64,000 nucleotides of DNA, from positions 837,191 to 901,190 of the forward strand of contig PCBI01000005.1 in the NCBI GenBank assembly GCA_002730875.1, written 5' to 3'. The notes below the pieces were generated by a model that was given only the letters and a program-made list of their open reading frames with translations, did not search any database and was not told where the DNA came from. How positions within the stretch are numbered: position 1 is the stretch's first letter; every line of letters starts with the position of its first letter. Shown here piece after piece: positions 34,858 to 43,872 of this stretch. A program made the position numbers and the translations under genes. This DNA comes from Spirochaetaceae bacterium (lineage in GTDB: Bacteria; Spirochaetota; Leptospiria; Leptospirales; Leptonemataceae).

Positions 34858-35726
34858 TTTTGTACCGGTATGGGCAGCTCAATCGAGAAAATCGTAGAAT
34901 TGGCTGCTGAACGGTACTGAATCAAACGGGAATAGACTATGTCAACATGGAAAGGACCGTAGCCTTCTTTCAAAAAAAGCACTATGCTACGCAAACCGGC
35001 TCCAAATCCGCCTCCGCGGTGGTCTTCGGCCTTGTCATAAAGCTGGACAGCGGCCTCGAACGGGCTCTTGCCTGCATTGATCAGGTCCTCTTTGATCTTG
35101 TTCAGGTTGTATTCAACCCTTTCACGGTCAATGACGGTGATGGGCGAATTGTTTATGACGTGAATGATTAGCTGTTCGCCTTCCGAGCGATTCTTGACGC
35201 GCAAAGTTACATCGATCTTCTTTTTGAACTGTTCGGAAAGCGCGAAGGAATTTGTCTTATGTTTTTCTATCAACTTGAGGATGGAAGCCGTGAGGTCAAC
35301 ATTGTCCAGGCCGTACTTTTTCAGCATCTCTGTTTGATTATGCTGAATCGCATAGTCAATATCCTCTCGTAGCTGTTCCTTTTGCGATTCAGGAATGTCC
35401 TGGGACGCCTTCTGGAACAATGCGCTATGCAGGATGGCCCAGCGGTTATTGGCCTTATTCGCATTGTTGATGAGTTCCCCGATGGACCAGAACACTGCCT
35501 CGGCCAGAAGTTCTCGGGAAGAAAAATCCTGCTTCGTGGAATCGGGGGAAAATACCGAAAAAACGGTATTTCTGAGCAAAGTCTCCTTCGCCGGAATGTA
35601 ATCCCGGCCAACGGAGATTAATTGGTCCTTACTTCTCAGTTCCTGGACGGGGATGATTGGATTATCCACCACTTTCCATCGTATGCTGCTTTCCATACAG
35701 AGGCGCAACATTTTTTTGACAGTCAA
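34854..35726 (-). CDS. orphan HATPase-fold (GHKL) protein
   Basis: Up to 290 residues; the open frame starts at a TTG, with in-frame ATGs at 35711 and 35696 as alternatives. It carries ATP-binding motifs of the histidine-kinase catalytic domain: N-box GELINNANKANNRW (about 82-95), a G1-like IHVINNSPI, and G2 GGGFGAGLRSIVLF (236-249), ending IFSIELPIP as kinases do. No histidine-phosphotransfer helix, sensor or membrane segment is visible, so it is not an ordinary histidine kinase. It may be a kinase-like regulator, an anti-sigma-like or a GHKL ATPase. Coupling to the antiporter gene suggests it controls or serves that transporter. Confidence 0.72.
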   Translation of the reverse strand: MTVKKMLRLCMESSIRWKVVDNPIIPVQELRSKDQLISVGRDYIPAKETLLRNTVFSVFSPDSTKQDFSSRELLAEAVFWSIGELINNANKANNRWAILHSALFQKASQDIPESQKEQLREDIDYAIQHNQTEMLKKYGLDNVDLTASILKLIEKHKTNSFALSEQFKKKIDVTLRVKNRSEGEQLIIHVINNSPITVIDRERVEYNLNKIKEDLINAGKSPFEAAVQLYDKAEDHRGGGFGAGLRSIVLFLKEGYGPFHVDIVYSRLIQYRSAANSTIFSIELPIPVQK

Positions 35727-35749
35727 TTGAGGTAAATGGATAAGGAAAG

Positions 35750-37081
35750 ATGCCCCCCTCTCGCCGCAATATTTCGCTTCTACTACTGATTCTGCTGCTG
35801 GATCTCATTGGCTTTTCGCTGATCTTTCCGCTGGTGCCAGATCTTCTGGAATTTTACCTGAAGGGCGCATCCACGCATTCTCTCGATAGGTGGCTTCTAC
35901 CCATAACGGACTTTTTTCGCTCCTTATTGCCTGCGGAAAGACAGTCGGAACCGGAACTCATTATACTGATGGGCGGAGTCCTGGCTTCGATCTATTCGTT
36001 TTTGCAGTTTTTGTGTTCTCCTCTCTGGGGGAAGCTCTCCGATACCATCGGAAGAAGACCGGTATTGTTGATCACCAGCGCCGGGCTCGCAGGTTCCTAT
36101 CTGCTATGGGCGGTTTCTCAGAGTTTCACTTTGTTTCTGCTGTCACGGGTTTTTGGCGGGGTCATGTCGGGAAACATAGGAGTGGCCAGCGCCGCAATGG
36201 CGGATCAGAGCAGTCGATCCGGCCGCACTGGAGCCATGGGGTTGGTAGGCGCTGCCTTTGGCGTGGGGTTCATCGTGGGTCCGGTGGTGGGAGGTAGTCT
36301 GGCCGGTATTCGATTGGACCAGTGGATGCCCGATACAACCGTACTTCATCCTTTTAGCGCTTGCGCAATCGGCTCGTTTATTCTTTCAGCCGGAAGCGCG
36401 CTTCTGAATCTCTTTTTTCTGGAAGAGACCCTTTCGCCGGAGGTGCAGAAAGATGAGAAGCCCGGAAATCCGTTCCGCTCAATTGCGGAAGGTTTGAGGG
36501 TTGCCGGCCTCCGGCGGGTATTAATTGTAAACTTCTTTTACATCCTTCTGTTTAGCGGGTTCGAATTCTCCGTAACGTTTTTTTATAAATTGGACTTTGG
36601 CTTCACTCCTTTTCAGATCGGCATGGTCTTCTTATACCTTGGCTTGATCATCGCTCTGGGACAGGGCGGCCTGGTGCGAGTGCTGGCCAAACGGATGACC
36701 GAGAAAAAGCTCGCTCTAATCGGCCTGATCATGCTTCCGCCGGCCCTTATTGGTCTTTCGCATAGCGCCCCGGTGGTCTGGCTATCGCTCCTCTTTTTGT
36801 TCCCTGTGTCGCTCGGGTCGGCATTGCTGCAGCCTGCCCTTTCCGGCCTGGCCAGTCTATTATCGCCAGTGGATCGACAGGGATTCTCTCTGGGGGTGTT
36901 TAGATCGGCGGGCGCGTTGGCCCGGGCCATAGGTCCCCTTGCTGGCGCCTATTTGTACTGGGTTCTGGGAATCAAGGTTGCCTATGCCATCTTTGCTGCC
37001 TTGCTTCTAATGACACTGCTTTATGCTCTGACCCTGCAAGACCCCAGGTCCACGGAGGCCGGGGATCCGAAGGAAGTCTGA
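35750..37081 (+). CDS. MFS drug/metabolite exporter, TetA-like
   Basis: Major facilitator of 443 residues with 12 predicted helices. N-terminal LLDLIGFSLIFPLVPDLLEF and motif A GKLSDTIGRRPVLL (about 96-109) mark the DHA1 drug:proton antiporter group. Motif C-like GAAFGVGFIVGPVVGG follows near residue 165. Unusually the first periplasmic loop is long (about residues 35-75). A good AAGGA lies close before the ATG. It is divergent from the HATPase-fold gene with only about 23 bp between the open frames, and TTGACA at 35715 could be its -35 element. The substrate is unknown. Confidence 0.88.
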   Translation: MPPSRRNISLLLLILLLDLIGFSLIFPLVPDLLEFYLKGASTHSLDRWLLPITDFFRSLLPAERQSEPELIILMGGVLASIYSFLQFLCSPLWGKLSDTIGRRPVLLITSAGLAGSYLLWAVSQSFTLFLLSRVFGGVMSGNIGVASAAMADQSSRSGRTGAMGLVGAAFGVGFIVGPVVGGSLAGIRLDQWMPDTTVLHPFSACAIGSFILSAGSALLNLFFLEETLSPEVQKDEKPGNPFRSIAEGLRVAGLRRVLIVNFFYILLFSGFEFSVTFFYKLDFGFTPFQIGMVFLYLGLIIALGQGGLVRVLAKRMTEKKLALIGLIMLPPALIGLSHSAPVVWLSLLFLFPVSLGSALLQPALSGLASLLSPVDRQGFSLGVFRSAGALARAIGPLAGAYLYWVLGIKVAYAIFAALLLMTLLYALTLQDPRSTEAGDPKEV

Positions 37082-37262
37082 CGGTTTTTTGCGATTCCGC
37101 GCCGCAGCCGAATCAACGACCAGGGCACGTAAACGCGCATTGGCGCTATGTTGAAGCAGAGCAGCATGTAGCAACTGGCAGTCGGCCGGTCTGCCCCGCG
37201 ATCAGCGCAGAAGAAAGCCGCCCATAGTAGCGGCAATTGAAATGCGAAGAAGGATAGAAAGA

Positions 37263-39230
37263 ATGAAAGATCCAAAGATGCCCGAACGAAAGCTACGGCC
37301 CTATTTGTTATTTGCCCATGGACTGGGAGGACTTGCCCCGGTAATCCTGGCGCTCATCGCCATATTTGCCGCCGTTCTGGTTGTGGCCCGTATGGGTCTG
37401 CCACAGGATGAGGCGCTTACCTGGGATCGCCTGACGTCTGTGCCGTCCAGGGATCTTTCGCGTAAGGATCTACAATACTACGTCCGAGTGCTTTCCAGCT
37501 ATCATATGATGGGTCGGGAGTCGGGTCGCGAATCCGGGCAGAAAGCCACGGATTTTTTGTTGGAGCAGTATGAAGGATCCGATCTTGCCGGTTACTTTGC
37601 AGGCTCCTATGTGCAGCCATTCACTTTTCCGGCGGGCATCAAACCGGGAAACAGCCAGGTCGTATTTCTGCAGGGCCGGCCAGACTCCGAAAACGCAAGC
37701 GATAGCGACGAAACGCAGGACAGGAGCCAGGCCGATTCCGGACACTCCTATGAAGCGGTTCCGGTGGCCTATGCGAAGCCGAATACTGCAGAAGGCGATC
37801 TTGTTTTCGGCGGCTTCTGTGTTTCTTCGCCGGAAAAAGGATTCGATGAGCTGGCCAGGGTGAACGTACGAAATAAGATCGTGCTCTGTCTTCGCTACGG
37901 CCCCGGGGGAAAGTCCGGCCCCCACAGGTCTGCAATTTCTTTTCGAGCAAAATTCAAAGCGCTGCAAACCAGGGGAGCCTCGGGAATCATTTTCCTGGGG
38001 CGTCCGGACACTCCTCCCGTATACGCAGAATTCTTCAGCGGTTCTGACGATGCAGGACCTGCCGCCGTGTTTGCCGGGCCAGAACCTTTCTATGAGCGCT
38101 ATGACTGGCTCAAGGAGCATGAGGCGGAAATGCTGGATTCCAGGACCTACTCGCCTCGATTAGGCCAGTCCATGGGTCCGGTGCGTGTGACCATGGATTA
38201 TAGCAAAGAACAGCTTACCGGCAGAAACGTAGCGGTAAGCATTAAGGGAAGCTACGAGGAAGGGCAGAAGAAGAACCGGAAGTGGATCGTCGTTGGAGCT
38301 CATTACGATCATCTGGGCGACGGAAAATTTGGAAGCCTGGAAGGAGCGGGAAAGATCCACAACGGCGCCGACGACAATGCATCCGGTACGGCGGCGGTGA
38401 TGGAACTTGCCTTTTCCCTTCGCAAGATGTATGAAGAGGATCCATCCATCATTCCAGAGCCTTACGACGTTGTATTCATCCACTTTGATGCAGAGGAGCG
38501 AGGCCTCTTTGGCTCCGAGTTTTTCGTGGATTCAAAATCCTTTAGCCCTGAAAACACTGTAGTCATGCTTAACCTGGACATGGTGGGTATGCTTCGTGCC
38601 GGCAAAGGTCTGCAATTTCAGGGAGCGCAAACAGCCGATGATTCCTGGAAGGCTATGATTCAGGCCGCTTTCGACAACACAGACTTCCAGGACGGGATGG
38701 ATCTCCGATTCTTTCCCGGCGGAAATGGTCCCAGCGATCACAGTCCTTTCTACAGAAAAAACGTGCCCGTGGGCTTCTTCTTCACCGGCGAGCATCCGCA
38801 TTACCATAAGTCCAGCGATGATTTTGATCGTTTGAACTACGAAGGCCTTTACGATATCACCTTTATGGCCCGCAATCTGATCATGGAACTGGTAAAGGCC
38901 CGGACTCCTCCCGTTTTTCAAAAGGCCCCGGAGGTCGAGCGGTCGGATCTCGAATTTGACGTTCGTCTGGGCATAATACCGGGCGGGTACGGCGAAACCG
39001 AGGGCGGCCTGTTGGTGGCCGGAGTAAAAGAAGACACTCCGGTAGCGCGCACCGGAATCCAGAAAGGGGATAGGATCATCTATCTTGGCGGTCAGGAGAT
39101 CGAAAACATTCAGGATCTTACCGATTTTCTTTACGATGCGCGCCTGAACACCGACTACGAAATTCGGTTCAAGCGAAACGATGAGGTGATAAAGTCCAGA
39201 ACTCAGCTTATTCCTGGCGGAGCTCACTAA
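37263..39230 (+). CDS. membrane-anchored M28 aminopeptidase with PA insert and C-terminal PDZ domain
   Basis: Zinc peptidase of 655 residues, anchored by one N-terminal helix (about 20-42) with the catalytic part in the periplasm. A PA-like insert (about 170-290) is followed by the M28 core with all ligands: GAHYDHLG, NGADDNASG, DAEERGLFGSEFF (catalytic Glu pair), LNLDMVG and the final His in HPHYHKSSDD (about residue 511). Residues 560-655 form a PDZ domain (GLLVAGVKEDTPVARTGIQK, then GDRIIYLGG). The open frame starts seven codons earlier, but AAGGA precedes the ATG at 37263. PDZ plus M28 suggests processing of exported peptides or C-terminal tails. No signal peptidase site is seen after the helix. 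Confidence 0.88.
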   Translation: MKDPKMPERKLRPYLLFAHGLGGLAPVILALIAIFAAVLVVARMGLPQDEALTWDRLTSVPSRDLSRKDLQYYVRVLSSYHMMGRESGRESGQKATDFLLEQYEGSDLAGYFAGSYVQPFTFPAGIKPGNSQVVFLQGRPDSENASDSDETQDRSQADSGHSYEAVPVAYAKPNTAEGDLVFGGFCVSSPEKGFDELARVNVRNKIVLCLRYGPGGKSGPHRSAISFRAKFKALQTRGASGIIFLGRPDTPPVYAEFFSGSDDAGPAAVFAGPEPFYERYDWLKEHEAEMLDSRTYSPRLGQSMGPVRVTMDYSKEQLTGRNVAVSIKGSYEEGQKKNRKWIVVGAHYDHLGDGKFGSLEGAGKIHNGADDNASGTAAVMELAFSLRKMYEEDPSIIPEPYDVVFIHFDAEERGLFGSEFFVDSKSFSPENTVVMLNLDMVGMLRAGKGLQFQGAQTADDSWKAMIQAAFDNTDFQDGMDLRFFPGGNGPSDHSPFYRKNVPVGFFFTGEHPHYHKSSDDFDRLNYEGLYDITFMARNLIMELVKARTPPVFQKAPEVERSDLEFDVRLGIIPGGYGETEGGLLVAGVKEDTPVARTGIQKGDRIIYLGGQEIENIQDLTDFLYDARLNTDYEIRFKRNDEVIKSRTQLIPGGAH

Positions 39231-39285
39231 TGTGGGCAGCCCACGGCCTGGTGCTGCCTCCTGGCCAGATCCTGGTGCCTGATCG

Positions 39286-39711
39286 GTGTTAGAAGCAACT
39301 AGTTACGGCGGTCTATTCCTGGCCGCCTTTCTGGCGGCCACCATACTTCCCTTTAGTTCCGAAGTCGCCTTCAGCGGGGCTCTCATGGCCGGGCTGGACC
39401 CTTACCTCTGCCTGCTTGTAGCTTCCCTGGGCAATTGCCTTGCCTGTACGGCCAACTACCTGGGAGGCTACATCCTGGGAAAACCATTCCTGGTAGGCAT
39501 GTTGCGAAAACGAAGAGGCCGTCGGATCTATCGTATGGTTCATCGGCGCGAGCTCCTGGCTTTGCTTCTGTCCTGGCTGCCCATTATCGGGGATCCAATC
39601 ACCCTGGCCGCCGGGGGGCTTCGTACGGGCGTCTTGCTATTTCATTCGGTGGTGTGGCCCCTCCGCATTCTCAGATATCTGGCCCTCCTGCTGGCTTTTC
39701 AACCCGGCTGA
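39286..39711 (+). CDS. small DedA/YqaA-like membrane protein
   Basis: A 141-residue membrane protein starting at GTG. It has hydrophobic helices near residues 8-40 and 45-65, and a conserved-looking GNCLACTANYLGGYILGK, which resembles the YqaA branch of the DedA/SNARE-associated family. LLALLLSWLPIIGDPITLAAG matches the family's C-terminal pattern, including the Pro-Ile-Gly-Asp-Pro segment. DedA proteins are linked to lipid flipping and membrane potential. It is alone on its strand, and the 20-bp tandem repeat begins about 60 bp after its stop. Confidence 0.8.
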   Translation: MLEATSYGGLFLAAFLAATILPFSSEVAFSGALMAGLDPYLCLLVASLGNCLACTANYLGGYILGKPFLVGMLRKRRGRRIYRMVHRRELLALLLSWLPIIGDPITLAAGGLRTGVLLFHSVVWPLRILRYLALLLAFQPG

Positions 39712-39770
39712 AACTAACAATTGAAACTGTACGGAAATAGGGGACAGGTCAGCATTTCCGATGTATTCGC

Positions 39771-39900
39771 ATCAAGTCGGAGTGTCGCGCATCAAGTCGG
39801 AGTGTCGCGCATCAAGTCGGAGTGTCGCGCATCACGTTGGAGTGTCGCGCATCACGTTGGAGTGTCGCGCATCACGTTGGAGCGCCGCGCACCACGTCGA
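39771..39900. repeat. 20-bp tandem repeat array, six to seven copies
   Basis: Six exact 20-bp units from 39771 to 39890: three of ATCAAGTCGGAGTGTCGCGC, then two of ATCACGTTGGAGTGTCGCGC, then one ATCACGTTGG unit whose second half has drifted (AGCGCCGCGC). A degenerate half copy follows to 39900. The block order AAABBB shows that the two variants were amplified separately. Twenty is not a multiple of three, so the array is not coding. It lies between the convergent DedA-like and outer-membrane lipoprotein genes. No spacers, so not CRISPR. Confidence 0.93.
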
Positions 39901-39924
39901 ATCAACCGGCCATAGACGATTGAC

Positions 39925-41163
39925 TTAATAGGGAAAATAGGAGTCCGAGGAACTGTCGTTAGAATCCTCTTCCGGTTCACGGTCCCTTTGGCGAGAATTG
40001 CCGGAATCCTGGCTGTCCGGCGCTTGCCTGGTCGAGTCGCGGGAAGGCTCGTTCTTGCTGGCTTTTTCCTTTTCCGTGGAATCCGGACTGATATTGTTTT
40101 CCTGTTTCTGGTTCTTGTCCGGTAGCTCTGGATTTGGCTCGGGAAGAGTGCGTTCCGGTTCTTCTCGGCGCTGCCGTTCGTCCCTTTCCCTTCTTTCCTG
40201 TTCGCTTTCTACATCGCTTACGCTTCTTTCGGTAAGCGATATTGTCTTTCGGATGCCGATGCGCGCATAGTTCATACTCGCGTACAGTCGCTTGGAAGGA
40301 AGACCATCGCTACGCGGAATGTTGACGTTTATGGGATGAATGTTTCGCGCATCGCCGGAAATCTCCAGGAATATGTAAGTATTGGAAAGCAAACCCTTTG
40401 GAAAGAATCGGCCCAGTCTGTAGCCGTAGTTTAGCGACACCATATACACCGGAGTCCATTGTCGTACGACGGAAGCCAGGCGAAAGTTCTGTTCCAGCAA
40501 ATCGAAATTGTATCGGGACTGGCCATAGCTTTGTCCAAAAGCGAAATACCAGTTCTCTGCGCTATAATACGGAAAATACAGAGTCATGTAAGCACGGTAT
40601 TCTTCGTAAATGAACTCCATGCGTCGGCCCAGTAAATCAGGCAGCGGATAAAGTTGATAAAAAAGGGAGAGTCGCGGATCTGCCGTTACCCGACCGTCAT
40701 CCGGATAGTTGATTAATGTGCCGCGATAGGTCCTCGGACTGTTGAACGTAACCGAGGTTCGCATGTAGCGAAAGAAGCCTTCATCTTCAAAGAAAGGAAG
40801 CGGATTGGGGGCGGAACTGATGGCGTAGAAAGGTCTCTCAATAGTTGTAGATTCGGAGTGGTTTCGCCTGGATACTTCCGCCGCCGAATCATTTCCATAA
40901 AGCCGCTCCAGCTGGGATTTCCGGGTATAGAAAGTGACGCTGGAACTATCCAGACCGCCGGCCAGGTTGATGGTAGAGAAATACTCTTCTATGGTCTGAC
41001 AGCCGGAAACGAAAAAGAGCAGGGCAAGCATGAGTCCCGCAAACCGGAACCTGGAAGGAAAGGACTGCCGGTAGTCTCGCAAAGACCCGGGCGCGCCGCC
41101 GGAGGACTGGGTGTCCGTTCTGTGCGGCCTTCGCCTGTGACTATTTTTCTGGACCGGAGCCAT
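39925..41163 (-). CDS. outer-membrane lipoprotein with barrel-like domain and charged C-terminal tail
   Basis: Up to 412 residues. A lipobox LALLFFVSGC (about Cys55) sits after an over-long basic leader, so the true start is probably downstream, for example the ATG at residue 45 or a nearby non-ATG codon. Residues 75-310 are rich in Tyr/Phe with alternating pattern (ENWYFAFGQSYGQSRYNF, MVSLNYGYRLGRFFP), as in an outer-membrane barrel. The last 95 residues are an extremely charged, Pro/Ser/Glu/Arg-rich, disordered tail ending DSYFPY. Both a lipid anchor and a barrel-like region are seen. The open frame overlaps the end of lon by 23 bp, which a later start would remove. Function unknown. Confidence 0.72.
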   Translation of the reverse strand: MAPVQKNSHRRRPHRTDTQSSGGAPGSLRDYRQSFPSRFRFAGLMLALLFFVSGCQTIEEYFSTINLAGGLDSSSVTFYTRKSQLERLYGNDSAAEVSRRNHSESTTIERPFYAISSAPNPLPFFEDEGFFRYMRTSVTFNSPRTYRGTLINYPDDGRVTADPRLSLFYQLYPLPDLLGRRMEFIYEEYRAYMTLYFPYYSAENWYFAFGQSYGQSRYNFDLLEQNFRLASVVRQWTPVYMVSLNYGYRLGRFFPKGLLSNTYIFLEISGDARNIHPINVNIPRSDGLPSKRLYASMNYARIGIRKTISLTERSVSDVESEQERRERDERQRREEPERTLPEPNPELPDKNQKQENNISPDSTEKEKASKNEPSRDSTRQAPDSQDSGNSRQRDREPEEDSNDSSSDSYFPY

Positions 41164-43789
41164 ATATAGAATGGATTACATCGTCAAAGGCTCGAACGAA
41201 AAAGCACTTCAATCCTGACCTGAGATAATCCGGAAGCTCTTTGAAATCCCTGAGGTTATCTCTGGGAAGGATGATGCGTCGTATGCCCATCCTTCGCGCT
41301 GCGATAATCTTCTCTTTGATCCCACCCACCGGAAGAACCCTTCCTGTGAGCGTAAGCTCCCCTGTCATGGCAAATGCCGGAGGCACCGGTTCCTGTCGAG
41401 CCAGACTATAGATTGCCAGCGCCATGGTAATGCCCGCAGACGGACCGTCTTTGGGAGTGGCCCCGGCCGGTACATGCAGGTGTAGTTTGTGCTTCTCGAA
41501 AAATGAAGTGTCGATGCCGAAGCGGGTAGCGTTGGACTGGACATAGGAATAGGCAATCTCGGCGGATTCCTTCATGACATCGCCCAGTTGTCCGGTGAGT
41601 TTGAAGCCCCCGTTGGCCTGACTCAGAACCATGGCTCCGCACTCTACGGAAAGTGTGGCTCCTCCCATGCTCGTCCAGGCGAGACCTGTGACTACCCCGG
41701 CAGGCGGCTGCTTGTACAGCGGCTCTTCCGAATGGATTGGCGGTCCCAGATAATCCACCAGGTTTTCTTTCGTAATCAGCGTTTTCTCCGTATTGCCGGT
41801 AGCGTGGGCCATGGTAATCTTTCGCATGATCTTCTTTATGCGGTTTTCCAGATTTCTTACCCCGGCCTCCCTGGAGTACTGATCTATTAGAAAATTCAGT
41901 ACATCATCCGACAGATCCAGATCCTTGTTTTCCAGGCCATGCTCTTCCAGGGCATGGGGGATCAGATATCTCTTGGCAATCTGTGCCTTTTCTTCGAGTA
42001 TGTAGCCCGGAAGCTTGATTACTTCCATGCGATCCAGAAGCGGCGCCGGCACCGTATCCAGGGTATTGGCAGTGCAGATGAAGAGTACCCGGGATAGATC
42101 AAAGCGCACATCCAGGTAATGATCCAGAAAGGCATGGTTTTGTTCCGGATCCAGCACCTCCAGCAGGGCGCTGGCAGGATCGCCCTGAAAGCTGCTGCCG
42201 ATTTTATCGATTTCGTCCAGCATGATTACCGGGTTTGCGCTTTCCGTGGTCTTCAGGCTCTGGATGAACTTTCCTGGCATCGCGCCGATGTAGGTTCTAC
42301 GATGCCCCTTAATTTCTGCTTCATCGCGCATTCCGCCCAGTGAGAAGCGAAAGAACTTCCGATTTAAGGCTTCTGCGACAGACCTGCCTATGGAGGTTTT
42401 TCCTACCCCTGGAGGACCAACAAAACACAGAATGGATCCCGAAATCCGCCCGGTTTTCTTCCCCGTTGAAATGTATTCCAGAATCCTTTCTTTTACATCG
42501 TCCAGCCCGTAATGATCCCGGTCCAGGGCTTCGCGGGCTTTGTCTATATCGAAACTATCTTCGGTATGCAGACCCCAGGGGAGTAAGGTAAGCCAGTCCA
42601 GGTACGTATGCGTAACGTTGTATTCCGGCGAGGCCGGTTCGATTAACTTTAGCTTCTCCAGGTTATCTTCAACGACTTTCTTGACTTCGTCGGTAAGGCT
42701 GAGCTTCTCCAGGCGTTTCTGGAACTTTTCGATTTCTGCTTCTTTATCGTCTTTTTCCAGTCCGAGCTCTTTTTTAATCGCCTTCAACTGTTCGCGAAGA
42801 AAGAACTCCTTCTGTTGCTGAGTGATCTTTTCTTCGATGCTCTGCTTTATCTTCTGCTGCAGCTCAAACAATTGAATCTCTTCTTGTAGCAGGCGAAGCA
42901 GCTTTCGGGCTCTGGGAATCAGGGAAAACGTCTCCAGTATATCCTGCAGCTTGTCCCCGTCGGAGGTCATCATGGATGAAATCAGGTCCATGATGAGTCC
43001 AGGCCGATCGTAGGAAAGACTGGAAAGCAGCATCTTCAGCTGTTCTTGAAAAAGTGGATTCAGTCGAAGGAGGTCCCGCACCGATGTGATCAGCGCCAGA
43101 GTGTAGGCTTTTAGTTCCTGATTGGTTTTCGCCGGATCCTCATGGTATTCTACCTGCCAGATGGCCATGCCCTTCTCCGGGGACTGCAGGACTTCCTTCT
43201 TCGAAAACCGGCGAACGGTCTGCACCAGGAGTTGCAGGCTGTCTTCGGTTTGATCGGCCCTCAGGATCTTGAGCGCGGTGCCTATTTCGTAGTATTCGCT
43301 CATGATTGGTTTGTCTTCGTTTAGATCGCTGGCCAGAACCGCGCCAAAGAAGCGATTCGAGTTCTGCAGAGCATACTCGATAATGGGCATGAAGTCGTTG
43401 TTGGATATCTGAATGGGCAGTGTTATTCCAGGAAAGAAAGGACGTTCTGCGATGGGAAGAATGGGCAGTCGATTGGGAAGCACTTCGGACGCCGGAACCA
43501 TGGGGTGCGGCGCAAAGTCTCCGATCATCTCCGCGTCTACAGGCCCGGTTTCGGCATCCTCATCCTGGCTTGGCGGCGTCTCTTCGGAAGATTCATCGCT
43601 ATTCTCTGCCGCATCGGATGCATCGATTTCCCGGTCAGAGGCATCGGGATTCCCGGCCATTTCTTGTGAAGCAGAGGTGCTCTCGGTGTGCTGGTTGGTT
43701 TCGGACGATTCGGGCTCTGCAGGGGAATCCGACGACTCGAGCTCTGTTTCAGGATCTTTTGATGCTTCTTCGTTTCTGTGATCAGTCAT
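41141..43789 (-). CDS. lon: ATP-dependent protease Lon with acidic N-terminal extension
   Basis: Degrades misfolded and regulatory proteins in the cytoplasm. The 882 residues are arranged as follows: an acidic Ser/Glu/Asp extension (1-95, with no counterpart in E. coli Lon), the N-terminal substrate domain beginning LPILPIAERPFFPG, a coiled coil, the AAA+ module with Walker A GPPGVGKTS (about 460) and Walker B VIMLDEIDKIG, and the C-terminal Ser-Lys protease domain. The catalytic Ser is in PKDGPSAGITM (about 784) and the catalytic Lys in GGIKEKIIAARR (about 826). All catalytic residues are intact. The outer-membrane lipoprotein gene follows closely on the same strand, and ispH lies upstream with 83 bp between. 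No clear heat-shock promoter was recognised. Confidence 0.96.
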   Translation of the reverse strand: MTDHRNEEASKDPETELESSDSPAEPESSETNQHTESTSASQEMAGNPDASDREIDASDAAENSDESSEETPPSQDEDAETGPVDAEMIGDFAPHPMVPASEVLPNRLPILPIAERPFFPGITLPIQISNNDFMPIIEYALQNSNRFFGAVLASDLNEDKPIMSEYYEIGTALKILRADQTEDSLQLLVQTVRRFSKKEVLQSPEKGMAIWQVEYHEDPAKTNQELKAYTLALITSVRDLLRLNPLFQEQLKMLLSSLSYDRPGLIMDLISSMMTSDGDKLQDILETFSLIPRARKLLRLLQEEIQLFELQQKIKQSIEEKITQQQKEFFLREQLKAIKKELGLEKDDKEAEIEKFQKRLEKLSLTDEVKKVVEDNLEKLKLIEPASPEYNVTHTYLDWLTLLPWGLHTEDSFDIDKAREALDRDHYGLDDVKERILEYISTGKKTGRISGSILCFVGPPGVGKTSIGRSVAEALNRKFFRFSLGGMRDEAEIKGHRRTYIGAMPGKFIQSLKTTESANPVIMLDEIDKIGSSFQGDPASALLEVLDPEQNHAFLDHYLDVRFDLSRVLFICTANTLDTVPAPLLDRMEVIKLPGYILEEKAQIAKRYLIPHALEEHGLENKDLDLSDDVLNFLIDQYSREAGVRNLENRIKKIMRKITMAHATGNTEKTLITKENLVDYLGPPIHSEEPLYKQPPAGVVTGLAWTSMGGATLSVECGAMVLSQANGGFKLTGQLGDVMKESAEIAYSYVQSNATRFGIDTSFFEKHKLHLHVPAGATPKDGPSAGITMALAIYSLARQEPVPPAFAMTGELTLTGRVLPVGGIKEKIIAARRMGIRRIILPRDNLRDFKELPDYLRSGLKCFFVRAFDDVIHSIYGSGPEK

Positions 43790-43872
43790 ATCGCTCTAAG
43801 TGGCCCTGGTAGAATCTTACATTGATGGTCCGGGCGCCTATCAATTGTATTTGGTATCGGTTCGGCAACAGG

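Noticed and set aside
39771..39900. Possible CRISPR array
   Set aside because: The units are adjacent with no spacers and no cas genes are present.
39721..39915. 64-codon open frame through the 20-bp repeat
   Set aside because: The period is not a multiple of three, so the protein changes frame at each unit; this is an accident of repeats.
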